Notes: generated by a model not told the origin, from the letters alone. A stretch of DNA of 64,000 nucleotides from Fusibacter bizertensis (GCF_029914245.1 NZ_JARYZI010000005.1:186001-250000); one strand, 5' to 3'. Counted from the first letter of the stretch, positions 35,281 to 45,596 are shown. Translations and numbers: made by a program.

Positions 35281-37390
35281 GAAAAATTCACAAAATCGTA
35301 AGTTCTTGCATTTAAAAGTGAGAAATAAAGAACTTTTAATTAATTTTTCAATGATGTTTTTTAGTCTTCTTATTGTTTTTTTTACCTTAAATAACGCTAA
35401 TTTTTATGGAATTTATAATTATCAACCTGGCAATACAATTCAAGAAGATATTTATCTTCAAAATGATATTGTAGATATTGCTGCTACTGACGCTTTGAAG
35501 CAACAAAAAGCTGCTGAAGTAGAACCAATCATGTATGTAGATTTTTCTAAACAAGTTGAGTCAAAAAAAAGCTTAAACGAATTTTTCACTAGGCTTTCTG
35601 AGATTAAGAGTGATTATTCTGAAGATATAGAGCTTATGAAAAAAATTTATGCAGGCATAGAAAGAAAAAATATATACAACATCACATCTGAGGAATTAAT
35701 GACGTTAATTACGTTGAATAACGAAAAACTTAGTTTATTACAAAATTATGCAACCGATATTACAGTTGAAAATATGTCAAGTGGTCTTACTGAAATAGAG
35801 AAAATTGAAGCAGTTTCAACAATACAAAATTATATTGAAGCACAAAGTGACATTTCAGATTTTGATAAAGGCATCTTGTTGAAATTGATTTCAGGTGTTT
35901 TAGTAGAGAATAAGTTTGTAGATCAAGTTAAAACAACTCAAAAAATCGATACTGAATTAGCAAAAATCGAGGATGTTGTTTACAAGAGTGGCACCTTGTT
36001 TTTAGCAAAAGGAACAATTTTATCTGATGCGAACTATAATCTGCTTAAAAGTGGTGGTGTAATTGTGGAATCCACATGGGATTCTGTAACCATGAAATTA
36101 GGTTTGATTTTAATGCTGGTTATGCTCTGGGGAATTTTGCATATGTATCTTTCTTTTTTTGAAAAAGATATTATGGCATCTCCAAAAAAATACGGCATAT
36201 TGATTAGTTTATTCTTAACATTTTTCTTAAGTGCAGGATTTTTCTATGATATTTCACCATATTTAATTCCACTCCCAGCTTTTTCAATTCTTGCTAGCAT
36301 CATGATAACACCAACAATAGCCATTTATTTTGGTATAGGGTTACTGATACTGATCAGTATGCAAACGGGACTGAGTGCTTATACTCTGATAGCATATTTA
36401 TTAACAATTCTTATTACAAGAGCCTTGGTGAAGAATATCAAACAAAGATCTCAAGTAGTAGGTATCGGTTTGTATGTTTCTTTAGTGCTTGTAGTGTTTA
36501 CTTTAACTCAAGGGATTATCAATAAAACTGAAATTTCCAATTTGCCATTGAGCATCTTATTTGCAGCTTCTAATGGAGTTTTAAGTGCGATTCTAAGTAT
36601 AGGCATAATGCCGTTTTTCGAAAGCTTTTTTGATGTGCTAACTCCTTTTAAGCTTTTAGAACTTTCAAACCCAAACAGACCTTTATTAAAGCGTTTACTC
36701 ATTGAAGCGCCGGGAACTTATCACCATAGTATATTAGTTGGCAATTTAGCTGAAACTGCTGCACATGATGTGGGGGCAAATAGTTTACTGACAAGAGTAT
36801 CGTCTTTTTATCATGATGTAGGTAAACTTGAACGTCCTTATTACTATAAAGAGAATCAAGTCGGTCATGAAAATCCTCATGATAAATTACCTCCACAAGT
36901 CAGTGCAAATTTCATTAAGAATCATATGAGTTATGGTGTTGATTTGCTTCAAAAGAATAAACTTCCAAAAGAAATCATCGATGTCGTAAAAGCACATCAC
37001 GGTACATCTTTGATTAAGTATTTTTATCATAGGGAACAACTCAACAACCCTGAAGTAGACATCGCTAGATTTTTGTATTCTGGTCCCAAACCTGATTCTA
37101 AAGAATCAGTTATATTGATGTTGGCTGATTCAGTTGAAGCGGCTGTAAGAAGTTTAGAAGAACCTACTCAAGAATCAATTACCAATCTAATTGATAAAAT
37201 TATTGCTCAAAAAATTTCAGAAAATCAGTTTTCAAATGCTAATTTAACTTTCAGGGAGTTAGAAATAATTAAGAATTCGTTTCTAAATGTTTTAAGTGGT
37301 ATTTTCCACGAGAGAATTGCTTATCCTGAAATTAATATGAACCAAATCTCAAAAAATGCTTTTGACCAAACTGAACAAAAGGAGAAATGA
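35240..37390 (+). CDS. pgpH: 7TMR-HD family c-di-AMP phosphodiesterase (PgpH-like)
   Basis: In Listeria and Bacillus this family hydrolyses cyclic di-AMP. The product has 716 residues: a basic cytoplasmic start (1-30), TM1 (about 32-52), an extracellular 7TMR-HDED domain (about 55-285), seven TM helices (about 290-470) and an HD domain with GTYHHSILVGNLAE, FYHDVGKLERP and VKAHHGT. All metal-binding His/Asp motifs are present. The ATG at 35240 lies inside phoH behind AAGGAAG. Substrate assignment rests on the family. Confidence 0.92.
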   Translation: MAQNKNSNKKTKNKKNSQNRKFLHLKVRNKELLINFSMMFFSLLIVFFTLNNANFYGIYNYQPGNTIQEDIYLQNDIVDIAATDALKQQKAAEVEPIMYVDFSKQVESKKSLNEFFTRLSEIKSDYSEDIELMKKIYAGIERKNIYNITSEELMTLITLNNEKLSLLQNYATDITVENMSSGLTEIEKIEAVSTIQNYIEAQSDISDFDKGILLKLISGVLVENKFVDQVKTTQKIDTELAKIEDVVYKSGTLFLAKGTILSDANYNLLKSGGVIVESTWDSVTMKLGLILMLVMLWGILHMYLSFFEKDIMASPKKYGILISLFLTFFLSAGFFYDISPYLIPLPAFSILASIMITPTIAIYFGIGLLILISMQTGLSAYTLIAYLLTILITRALVKNIKQRSQVVGIGLYVSLVLVVFTLTQGIINKTEISNLPLSILFAASNGVLSAILSIGIMPFFESFFDVLTPFKLLELSNPNRPLLKRLLIEAPGTYHHSILVGNLAETAAHDVGANSLLTRVSSFYHDVGKLERPYYYKENQVGHENPHDKLPPQVSANFIKNHMSYGVDLLQKNKLPKEIIDVVKAHHGTSLIKYFYHREQLNNPEVDIARFLYSGPKPDSKESVILMLADSVEAAVRSLEEPTQESITNLIDKIIAQKISENQFSNANLTFRELEIIKNSFLNVLSGIFHERIAYPEINMNQISKNAFDQTEQKEK

Positions 37391-37391
37391 A

Positions 37392-37874
37392 ATGCAAGTT
37401 GAAATTCTAAATGAAACGACCACTGAACTTGATTCTGAACTGCAAGCTTTAATAGTTAAAGCAACGGATAAAGTTCTTGAATACGAAGATTTTGATATCG
37501 AGGGTGAAGTAAGTGTTCTCTTCGTTAATGATGAGAGAATTAAAGCACTTAATTATGAATTCAGAAAAAAAAATGTCGTCACAGATGTATTATCATTTCC
37601 ACAGTATGATTCTATTAAAGAAGATGGTGTAAACGAACCCTTCATCTACCTTGGTGATGTTGTTATTTCGTTAGAACAAGCCAAACGTCAAGCAGATGAA
37701 TTTGGCCATACTATTGAGAGAGAAATCGTCTATTTAACAGTACACAGCATGTTACACTTGTTTGGATATGATCATTTAACTGAAGAGGATAAGATTGAGA
37801 TGAGAACTAAAGAAAAAGCAGTTCTTGGTGCACTGAAGATCTTCAAAGGAACTTCCATAGGGGAGGACCAGTGA
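37392..37874 (+). CDS. ybeY: Endoribonuclease YbeY (16S rRNA maturation)
   Basis: YbeY is a zinc-dependent RNase for 16S rRNA 3' processing and ribosome quality control. The product has 160 residues with NYEFRKKNVVTDVLSFP (about 56-72), LGDVVIS and the zinc motif HSMLHLFGYDH (about 123-133, all three His present). The ATG at 37392 follows AAAGGAG; an upstream ATG at 37356 is inside pgpH and lacks a site. In Bacillus dgkA comes next; here a DUF3048 gene takes that place. Confidence 0.95.
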   Translation: MQVEILNETTTELDSELQALIVKATDKVLEYEDFDIEGEVSVLFVNDERIKALNYEFRKKNVVTDVLSFPQYDSIKEDGVNEPFIYLGDVVISLEQAKRQADEFGHTIEREIVYLTVHSMLHLFGYDHLTEEDKIEMRTKEKAVLGALKIFKGTSIGEDQ

Positions 37875-38971
37875 TGAAAAGAAATATAGTTATCGGTGGT
37901 TCAGTTATAGGTACAATCATACTTGTTGTCATATTAGCGCTTGTTTTTAAATCTCCAAGTAATTCATTTGAAACAACAGAACCAACTACCACCCAAGTCG
38001 TTGTAACTGTGCCCACTGAAACTGAAACTGAAATTGAAGCAACAACTTCGGCACCAGTAGTTGACAGTCATTATAACCCTCTAACCGGTACTTATAGCGA
38101 CAGTGACTTGACAACTAGACGTCCGATTGTAGTTATGTTAGATAATCAGTACTTAGCAAGACCACAGGCAGCACTAGCTGAAGCTGATGTTGTTTATGAG
38201 ATACTCGCTGAAGGATTAATCACACGCTATATGGCAGTGTTTTATGGGACGTATCCAGACCATATTGGACCAGTACGTAGCGCAAGACCCTACTTTATAG
38301 AAAAGGCTTATGAGTTCGATCCATATTATGTCCATGTTGGTGGCTCAATGCAAGCCTTGTCAGATATTAGAAAATATCAGTTGGCTGATATTGATGGTTT
38401 AACCAGTGGCGCCTTTTGGAGAGAAAACCATAAAAAAATCCCGCATAACATGTATACCTCTTCAGAATCCATAATAAAAGATGCAACTAGACTTGGTTAT
38501 GCTGATACAAAGCCTTTTTCATTTTTAAATTTTTATGATGAATTCACCATAATAGAAGGTAAGGATGCAACTGATATTACATTTGTTTACAAAGAACCCG
38601 TAAAATCAGATTCTATTGGTTACTATACTTCGTATAAATATAACGATGAAAAACATCTGTATTTCCGTTATACTAACGGAGATGCACATGTTGATGAAAA
38701 CACAAAAGAGGAACTAACTTGTACGAATATCCTTGTTCAGTATGCTAAAACTGTAGTTCTTGACAATGAAGGTAGATTGGATGTTGATTTAATTACCACT
38801 GGAAAGGGTAAATATTATAGTGCAGGTAAAGTGATGGACGTCACGTGGTCTAAAAAAACTGTAGACTCAAAAACTGATTTTTTTGACTTGAAGGGCAATC
38901 CGATCACCTTGAATCCTGGAGTAACATGGTTTCAAATCATGAAAATTGGTACAGAAGAAACTATAAAATAG
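37874..38971 (+). CDS. DUF3048 domain protein (YerB-like), membrane anchored
   Basis: The product has 365 residues: an N-terminal membrane anchor (about 7-27, no lipobox cysteine), a Thr/Glu-rich spacer (30-60) and a DUF3048 domain (about 66-365) with NPLTG, RRPIVVMLDNQYLARPQAAL and GPVRSARPYFI. Bacillus YerB is the named relative; its function is unknown, and export to the cell surface is expected. The ATG at 37874 is seven bases after GGAGG; a GTG three bases upstream is an alternative. It starts on the last base of ybeY. Confidence 0.9.
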   Translation: MKRNIVIGGSVIGTIILVVILALVFKSPSNSFETTEPTTTQVVVTVPTETETEIEATTSAPVVDSHYNPLTGTYSDSDLTTRRPIVVMLDNQYLARPQAALAEADVVYEILAEGLITRYMAVFYGTYPDHIGPVRSARPYFIEKAYEFDPYYVHVGGSMQALSDIRKYQLADIDGLTSGAFWRENHKKIPHNMYTSSESIIKDATRLGYADTKPFSFLNFYDEFTIIEGKDATDITFVYKEPVKSDSIGYYTSYKYNDEKHLYFRYTNGDAHVDENTKEELTCTNILVQYAKTVVLDNEGRLDVDLITTGKGKYYSAGKVMDVTWSKKTVDSKTDFFDLKGNPITLNPGVTWFQIMKIGTEETIK

Positions 38972-38983
38972 CGAGGTAGAATA

Positions 38984-39373
38984 ATGAATTATAAACAACT
39001 GGTAGAAAAAGCATATGAAGCAATGGATTTTTCATATTCACCATATTCAAATTTCAAAGTTGGTGCTGCATTATTGACTAAATCTGGTAAAGTTTATACT
39101 GGATGTAATGTTGAAATTGCATCTTTTGGCGCAACTAATTGTGCTGAAAGAACAGCTATATTTAAAGCGATTTCTGAAGGAGAACATGACTACAAAGCAA
39201 TCGCTGTTGTATCATCAAGCAGAGATTTCACATATCCTTGTGGTATTTGTAGACAAGTAATTGTTGAATTCTCTAAAGATATTGACATCATAGTTGCAAA
39301 AGACTATGATTATGAAGTCTATAAAATAGAAGAATTATTGCCTAAATCATTTACACAGATAGATTTGAAATAA
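38984..39373 (+). CDS. cdd: Cytidine deaminase
   Basis: Cdd turns cytidine and deoxycytidine into uridine and deoxyuridine for pyrimidine salvage. The product has 129 residues, the homotetrameric short form. Zinc and catalytic motifs are CAERTAIFKA (about 52-61, with E as proton carrier) and PCGICRQV (about 85-92). YSPYSNFKVGAALLT marks the substrate pocket. The start follows GCGAGG, 12 bases after the DUF3048 gene. era follows, as in Bacillus. Confidence 0.97.
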   Translation: MNYKQLVEKAYEAMDFSYSPYSNFKVGAALLTKSGKVYTGCNVEIASFGATNCAERTAIFKAISEGEHDYKAIAVVSSSRDFTYPCGICRQVIVEFSKDIDIIVAKDYDYEVYKIEELLPKSFTQIDLK

Positions 39374-39408
39374 GTGTATAGATACAAAGGTTAAATTAGG
39401 AGGAATGA

Positions 39409-40299
39409 ATGCAATTGAAATCAGGCTTTGTCACCATCATCGGTAGACCAAATGTCGGAAAATCAACTTTATTGAATGGGATTATTGGTGAGAAAATCGC
39501 CATAATGTCAAGCAAACCACAGACGACTAGACACAAAATTACTGGTGTTTATAACGATGACGACAGTCAGATTATTTTTGTGGATACTCCAGGTATACAC
39601 AGACCCAAAAATAAGCTTGGTGATTATATGGTTAATAGTGCCAAGAGTGCTATAAATGATGTTGATGTTGTTATCCTTATGGTAGATCACTCTATGAAAA
39701 TTGGTCCTGGAGATGAATATTTATTAGATTTCATCAAAGAATCAAAAGTAAAAGTTATTTTAGCCATCAATAAGGTCGATTTAATCTCACCTGATGCTTT
39801 CAAAACAATTTTTGAGACATATGAACAATTTGATTTTATTGATCAGATTATTGGTTTATCAGCAATCAACAACAAGGGAACAGAAGATTTGATAAAAGCT
39901 ATTAAATCTAAACTCCCTGAAGGTCCTGCTTTTTATCCAACAGATCATATGACCGATCAAACTGAACGGACAATTGTTTCTGAAATTATACGTGAAAAAG
40001 TACTCATGTATATCGATGATGAGATCCCACATGGGGTTGCTGTAGAGGTTCAAAGTTTTAAGAAGAGAACCAATAAAGAACTATACGATATTGAAGTTGA
40101 TATTATATGCGAAAAGCAGTCTCATAAGGGAATAATTATTGGTAAAGAGGGGCGCAAATTAAAAGGAATTGGCAAGAGTGCACGTCAAGATGTAGAACGA
40201 TTATTACAAACACCAGTGAACTTGCAATTGTTTGTTAAAGTACGAGAAGGATGGAGAGACAATTCTAATTTCCTTAAAGGTCTTGGTTATAAAGAATAA
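39409..40299 (+). CDS. era: GTPase Era
   Basis: Era is an essential GTPase for 30S assembly that binds the 3' end of 16S rRNA. The product has 296 residues: GTPase domain with G1 GRPNVGKST (12-20), G3 DTPG, G4 NKVDL, and a C-terminal KH domain with GIIIGKEGRKLKGIGKSAR (about 247-265). Full length and intact. The ATG follows TTAGGAGG. Confidence 0.97.
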   Translation: MQLKSGFVTIIGRPNVGKSTLLNGIIGEKIAIMSSKPQTTRHKITGVYNDDDSQIIFVDTPGIHRPKNKLGDYMVNSAKSAINDVDVVILMVDHSMKIGPGDEYLLDFIKESKVKVILAINKVDLISPDAFKTIFETYEQFDFIDQIIGLSAINNKGTEDLIKAIKSKLPEGPAFYPTDHMTDQTERTIVSEIIREKVLMYIDDEIPHGVAVEVQSFKKRTNKELYDIEVDIICEKQSHKGIIIGKEGRKLKGIGKSARQDVERLLQTPVNLQLFVKVREGWRDNSNFLKGLGYKE

Positions 40300-40335
40300 G
40301 ATTTTATTTAATTAAATTTAAGATAATAATTTTTT

Positions 40336-40360
40336 AAGGGTAAGTGAAAAACTTACCCTT
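40336..40360 (+). other. 10-bp hairpin between era and mgtE
   Basis: AAGGGTAAGT (40336-40345), GAAAA loop and ACTTACCCTT (40351-40360). A T run precedes the stem and none follows it, so it is not a typical terminator on the plus strand. It may be an mRNA stability element for mgtE. Confidence 0.5.
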
Positions 40361-40389
40361 AAAGCTGTTTATTAAAGGAGGTGGCACAC

Positions 40390-41760
40390 ATGGGCTTGCT
40401 GATGTTTTATGAATATCTATCAAAAGTAGAAACACTACTTGAAGAAAATAAAGATTTAGAACTTCACGTTTATCTTGAAGACATGCATGCTGCCGATATT
40501 GCAGAAGTGCTAGAAAATCTTGAAGATGATCAACAAATTCAAGTTTTCGGTTTATTGTCAGACGAAAAGGCAACAGAAGTACTTGAGGAGATAAACTCAG
40601 AGCAGTTTAGTATCCTCTTAAAGGACCTAACTTACGAGAAAAAAGTTACCCTTTTAGAAAATATGTCTCAAGATGATATAGTTGATAAATTAAGTGAACT
40701 TCCAGAGAGTAGACAACAAGAGATTATCGCTTTTCTCGATTATGAAGATGCCGCAGACGTAAAAGAACTACTCGTTTACGAGGAGGGAACTGCTGGTAGA
40801 AGCATGACAAAAGACTATGTTTCTATACGCAAAGACTATTCAGTTTATTATGCCATAGAGACTTTACGTGCAATTGCACCAGATGCTGAGACTATATATT
40901 ATTTATATGTTACAGATGAAATTGATCGACTAGTTGGCGTTATTTCATTGCGTGAACTTATTATTTCACCGCCAAACCGTACGGTTGATACTATTATGAA
41001 TGAAAATTTAATAACTGTTAATGTTAACGATGATCAAGAAGATGTTGCTAAAGTTGTATCAAAATACGACTTATTAGCTGTACCAGTCGTAGATAATGAT
41101 AACATCTTAAGAGGAATCATAACCATTGATGACGTATTAGATATTTTAGAAGAAGAAGCAACAGAGGATATCTTCAAATTTGCTGGTACGTCCGAATATG
41201 AAATATATGAAAACGATACAACCTTATTTAAACGTGTTAGAAATTCAGTTATGTCTCGTCTACCATGGCTAATTATAACAATTTTTGGTGGGTTATTATC
41301 TGCAAGAATTTTAGCAAACTTTCAAGGTACCATAAGTGCAAATGCAACACTTGCTATGTTTATGCCACTCCTTACAGGAATGGGGGGGAATGTAGGTACA
41401 CAATCATCGACAATTACAGTTAGGAATATTGCAACACACGTTATAGAAGGGACTGGCATCTTTAGGACACTTATACATGAGATTTCAGTAGGACTATTTG
41501 TTGGGATTGTTTGCTCTACTATGGTTGCATTTGCAGCAATGATGATGCAAGCAGATTATCATATAGCCTTAATTGTAGGCATTGCGATGTGGGCAAATAT
41601 GACTACAGCTGCAACCATTGGAACTATTGTGCCACTTGTTTTTAAAAAAATAGGTGTTGACCCTGCTGTAGCATCGGCACCTTTCATTACTACAACTATA
41701 GATTTAACAGGCTTAACAATTTATTTTTCACTAGCAACAATTATGATTACAAAGGTTTAA
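40390..41760 (+). CDS. mgtE: Magnesium transporter MgtE
   Basis: MgtE is a magnesium-gated magnesium channel. The product has 456 residues: an N-terminal MgtE_N superhelix (about 25-125; repeated LEDDQQIQVFGLL-type units), a CBS pair (about 130-255), a plug helix and five TM helices (about 280-456) with GGNVGTQSSTITVRNIA, the pore signature. The ATG at 40390 is eight bases after GGAGG; a GTG at 40381 overlaps that site. It is inserted between era and recO, which are normally close neighbours. Confidence 0.95.
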   Translation: MGLLMFYEYLSKVETLLEENKDLELHVYLEDMHAADIAEVLENLEDDQQIQVFGLLSDEKATEVLEEINSEQFSILLKDLTYEKKVTLLENMSQDDIVDKLSELPESRQQEIIAFLDYEDAADVKELLVYEEGTAGRSMTKDYVSIRKDYSVYYAIETLRAIAPDAETIYYLYVTDEIDRLVGVISLRELIISPPNRTVDTIMNENLITVNVNDDQEDVAKVVSKYDLLAVPVVDNDNILRGIITIDDVLDILEEEATEDIFKFAGTSEYEIYENDTTLFKRVRNSVMSRLPWLIITIFGGLLSARILANFQGTISANATLAMFMPLLTGMGGNVGTQSSTITVRNIATHVIEGTGIFRTLIHEISVGLFVGIVCSTMVAFAAMMMQADYHIALIVGIAMWANMTTAATIGTIVPLVFKKIGVDPAVASAPFITTTIDLTGLTIYFSLATIMITKV

Positions 41761-41779
41761 TCGATCGATAGGAGTTTAT

Positions 41780-42547
41780 ATGTATTTGGAAACTGATGCT
41801 TTAGTCATCAAAACGACAAAGACGCTTAATAACGACTTATTTTTGACCCTATATTCTAGAAAAGCTGGAAAAATCGAAGTCGTAGCAAATGGTGCCAAAA
41901 GTTCCAAATCTCAGTTATCGGCTTGTTCCAAACCTTTTGTTTATGGCCATTTCACACTGAATACACATAACAAAGTCACTAAAGTAATCTCGTGTGAAAT
42001 CATTGATTCTCATTATCGTATTGCCGACCAATTGGAAACATTAGCTTATGGTAACTATTTTATCGAATTATGTAACTTAGCTACAATGCCCAATATAATT
42101 GATCTAAAGCATTTTCAATTGATTGTTGAGATCATATCACTCTTATCTAATAGCGCTAAAACAGTGGGAACAGAGCAACAACTTGATTATGAATTACTTA
42201 AATTGGCATATCTGATCAAACTGAGTGTAATAACGGGTCATCAAGCTAATTTGCAATATGTTTGTACAAATTGTGCCAGTCAAGATCAGGTTATGTATTT
42301 TTCAGTTCAAGCTGGTGGACTAATTTGTAAAAGTTGTGAAGCAACTCAGTATAGAGGTGTTAAACTAAATGAAACATACTTAAAATTAATTCATTATTTA
42401 ACACTAAAAGATGTTCGCGTTATCATAAAAACTAAAATCCATAAAAATTATGTGTTTCACCTCAATCAAATATATGAAGATTATATCTTATTTCATAACA
42501 ACATCACTGAAATAAGATCAAAATCATTTTTAAAAAGCATAGAGTAA
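41780..42547 (+). CDS. recO: DNA repair protein RecO
   Basis: RecO loads RecA on SSB-coated DNA with RecR. The product has 255 residues: an N-terminal OB fold (1-80; LETDALVIKTTKTLNNDLFL), a helical middle and a zinc site with C-x2-C pairs in CTNCAS and CKSCE (about 160-195). The start follows TAGGAG, 19 bases after mgtE. Confidence 0.95.
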   Translation: MYLETDALVIKTTKTLNNDLFLTLYSRKAGKIEVVANGAKSSKSQLSACSKPFVYGHFTLNTHNKVTKVISCEIIDSHYRIADQLETLAYGNYFIELCNLATMPNIIDLKHFQLIVEIISLLSNSAKTVGTEQQLDYELLKLAYLIKLSVITGHQANLQYVCTNCASQDQVMYFSVQAGGLICKSCEATQYRGVKLNETYLKLIHYLTLKDVRVIIKTKIHKNYVFHLNQIYEDYILFHNNITEIRSKSFLKSIE

Positions 42548-42626
42548 TGATTCTAAATACTAACTATTTATGTATAAAATATTTTTTATGCAAATATTAT
42601 TGTTATTATATAATTTTTATCTTGAC

Positions 42627-42663
42627 AAGAAAGTGTATATACACTTTCTTTTATTTTTTTTTT
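42627..42663 (+). terminator. recO terminator, perfect 24-base palindrome
   Basis: 42627-42650 is a perfect inverted repeat (AAGAAAGTG arm, TATATA centre) followed by a long T-rich run to 42663. A TTGACA just before it (42622-42627) has no -10 at the right distance, so a terminator fits better than a promoter-operator. Confidence 0.75.
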
Positions 42664-42739
42664 CTTTATGTTAATATTTAAAATATTGTGGGGTATATAT
42701 CATTATAATTTAATTTGGGTAAAACGGGGAGGAATGAAT

Positions 42740-44722
42740 ATGAAGAAATTCAGCTTAAGGGCCAAACTCATTTTGGCATTTGTACTTGTGATAACGATTC
42801 CTATGTTAGCACTAAGTGGTATCGTCTATAAAATTACTAAAGATTCTTATTTTGAAAATATGAAAGGATCTGTGTCTGAAGTTTCAGAACAGATTAAAAA
42901 CAGTACAGTAAACTATATGTCTATTTATGAGAGGGCTACAAAGCTTATATCAGAGGATCCAAATGTTAAAGTAGCTCGTACAAGTGAAGAAAGCAAAACA
43001 TGGATGTTTAAGTCTTTTGATTCTTTTATCAAAGAATACAGTGAAGTTAAAAATATCTATGTTGGGTACAAAGATAAACAAATGCTCATTTGGCCATCTA
43101 CAGATTTACCAGCTGGTTATGATCCTACTATTAGACCTTGGTATACAGATGCTGTTGCAAAAGATGGTTTTATTTGGACTGCTCCTTATAAAGATGCATC
43201 TGATGAATCTAAAACAGTTATATCAGCAGCAAAACCTGTCCTAAGCGCATCAGGTTCTTTTGAAGGCGTACTTGCGCTTGACCTTGATATCACAAAAATA
43301 GCGAATACAATGAATGCAATCAAAGTTGGTAAAAAAGGCTATGTAATTGCACTAGATAGCAATAATATTCCTTTTACGCATCCAAAGCCGGAGTTAGTTG
43401 GTGAAGAAATCCCTATTCCTGAACTAAAAGCTTTTGTAGAAAATAATACGACTGGTTCAATTGATTATGTTTATGACGGTGTTAAAAAAATTGCTTTTAT
43501 TACTACAATTGATGAACTTGGCTGGAAGATATTAGCACTAGTAGATGAAAGTGAAATAGCATCACAAACTAGAGCATTACTCATAACACTTGCTGGTTTT
43601 GCATCACTACTACTTGCTATAGCAATTGTTGTTGCTATAGTGTTCTCAAATGTTCTTCTTAAAAACATAAAAATTATCAGTGAGTATATTAGTGTTGTAA
43701 GTAAGGGTGACTTCTCTAAGAGAATCAATATCACTGCTAAAGATGAAATTGGTCAACTTTCACATGATCTAAACGAAATGTTAGATAATGTATCTGGACT
43801 AATGCATAATGTCACACAGGCTACAGCTGATGTTCTATCTTCATCAAACGACTTAGTTGGACTGTCAGACCGTTCTACTCAAGCAGCTAAAGAAGTATCA
43901 CATGCTGTAGAAGAAGTCGCTATGGGCGCTTCTAAGCAAGCTGCTGATAGTGAAACTAGTAGTAAGGTTGCATCACAAATGGGTGATAACATCAAAACCC
44001 TAACAGAAAATATTGTTTCTATGATCGATCAAACCTCAAAAGCGAGCGAAATTAATAAGAGCAGTGTCGAAGCTGTTACTGTTTTAAGACAAAAGAATAC
44101 AGAAAATAATGATGCTACTCAAAAAACTGAAAAGGCAATTTTGCAGTTGGCTTCTCAATCTGAGGCAATTGGTAGTATCGTACAAGCAATTAGCACAATT
44201 GCTGAACAAACAAACTTACTAGCTCTTAATGCATCGATTGAAGCTGCGAGAGCAGGTGAACATGGTAGAGGTTTTGCAGTTGTAGCGGATGAAATCAGAA
44301 AACTTGCTGAAGAATCTAGCAAAGCAGCCGGTGAAATTAAGAATATAGTTGATAGCATTCAGCATGAGAGTTCAAATACAGTAACGATTATGCAAGAAGT
44401 AAAAACACGTTCTAATGATCAAAATATCGCTGTTCAAAAAGTTGAAGAATCATTTAATTCGATCTTCACAGCTATAACAAGTATACAAAGTGTAATTGAC
44501 TCTGTGTCAAAAGACATTGAAGTTTTAGATAGCAGTAAGATTGAGATTCTTGATAGTATATCTAGTATTGCAAGTATTTCAGAAGAAGCTGCTGCAGCTT
44601 CAGAAGAAGTAAGTGCTTCTATGCAAGAACAGACAGCTATTGTTGAAGAGGTTGCTTCATCAGCTGAAAGATTGAGAGATCTTGCTGTAACACTTGAAAC
44701 TAACATCAGTAAATTTACAATA
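42740..44722 (+). CDS. Methyl-accepting chemotaxis protein with dCache sensor
   Basis: The product has 661 residues, with the stop just before 44726. Layout: TM1 (about 10-30), an extracellular dCache-type sensor (about 32-285, with YVGYKDKQ and PWYTDAV motifs as in amino-acid sensors), TM2 (about 286-308), HAMP (about 309-362) and a signalling coiled coil with [20 protein letters not shown] hairpin tip (about 492-511). The ATG at 42740 is seven bases after GGGGAGG. The ligand is unknown; the stop codon TAA ends at 44725. Flagellar or chemotaxis genes are not in the window. Confidence 0.94.
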
Positions 44723-44760
44723 TAAAATTAGTCTTCAAAAGAATAATATTTTAACAGTTT

Positions 44761-44813
44761 AAAACAGTTTTCATTTATTATAGAGCCTTATTATAAATGA
44801 AAACTGTTTTTTT
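44761..44813 (+). terminator. Chemoreceptor gene terminator
   Basis: An 18-bp stem (44761-44778 with 44793-44810) is followed by T residues. Confidence 0.85.
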
Positions 44814-44918
44814 ATGAGTTCAATCTCCACGTTTTATCGTTGCTGATCCAAATGATGGTTAAAATATCATTAAAAATAGACTATAAATCTGAAAAATTGT
44901 TCATTTACAATTATTAAG

Positions 44919-44927
44919 TGGTATAAT
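44919..44927 (+). promoter_or_regulatory. Extended -10 of the DUF4342 gene
   Basis: TGG-TATAAT at 44919-44927 is an extended -10. The best -35 (TTGTTC, 44897-44902) is 19 bases away. Start codon at 44991. Confidence 0.42.
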
Positions 44928-44990
44928 ACAACTATCAAATAGCAATTTATCACTTTTAGAATAAATATTATTTCAAAAGGAGAGAGAATT

Positions 44991-45536
44991 ATGAGAATTA
45001 CACTTGAAATGGTTGATGAAGTTATTAACAGAACTGGTGTCAATTACAAAACTGCGAAAGAAGCACTTGAACTGAATGAAGCCGATGTTTTAAAAGCGAT
45101 TGTTTATCTAGAAGAACAGTCAGACTTTAAGACAAGTAAAAAGTTGAATGGTCAAGATGTTGTTGATCGTATGAAAACCTTGGTAAATGAAGGTCTAGTG
45201 AGTCAAATTTTGATTGAAAAAAACGGAAAAACAGTAGTTGACTTACCAATATTTGCAGGCGCTATAAGTGCTGTGATTTTTACAATTCCTACTGTTGCTG
45301 GAATCATCGCTGCAATTGCAACTGGCTGTGAAATTAAAATTTTGAAAAAAGATGGAGACGAAATTAACTTCAATGATTTAACGCAAACAAAATTTGAAGA
45401 CTTTATGAATATGATCAACAAAGAAAAAAATAAATCGCAAAAGAAATCAAGTGAAGAAGAAGCCGATGTAGAAGAGACTGAGCTTTATGAAAATGAAGAA
45501 GATTTTTTTGTTTCAGAAGACGATGAGACTAAGTAA
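44991..45536 (+). CDS. DUF4342 protein with UBA-like N-terminus
   Basis: The product has 181 residues. Residues 1-45 resemble a UBA/TS-N three-helix fold (TGVNYKTAKEALELNEADVLKAI), as in EF-Ts. Residues about 60-140 match DUF4342, including a hydrophobic hairpin (about 85-108, AGAISAVIFTIP) and CEIKILKKDG. The tail is very acidic. Function unknown; the hydrophobic part suggests membrane contact. The ATG follows AAAGGAGAG. It forms its own unit. Confidence 0.82.
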   Translation: MRITLEMVDEVINRTGVNYKTAKEALELNEADVLKAIVYLEEQSDFKTSKKLNGQDVVDRMKTLVNEGLVSQILIEKNGKTVVDLPIFAGAISAVIFTIPTVAGIIAAIATGCEIKILKKDGDEINFNDLTQTKFEDFMNMINKEKNKSQKKSSEEEADVEETELYENEEDFFVSEDDETK

Positions 45537-45567
45537 TCGCATATCATAGGTTTCTGTAATCTATAGC

Positions 45568-45596
45568 TTTACAGTGTTAAAAATTTATGGTAGAAT
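45568..45596 (+). promoter_or_regulatory. Promoter of the glyS T-box leader
   Basis: TTTACA (45568-45573), 17 bases, TAGAAT (45591-45596) with an extended TGG directly before it. Transcription would begin near 45603, just before the T-box stem I. Confidence 0.65.

Noticed and set aside
40300-40389. Magnesium riboswitch (M-box) before mgtE
   Set aside because: The gap is only 90 bases, too short for the usual M-box, and only one simple hairpin is present.
42622-42641. TTGACA followed by TATATA as a promoter for the chemoreceptor gene
   Set aside because: The spacing is only about 8-9 bases, and the element is the arm of a palindrome with a long T run, so it is a terminator.
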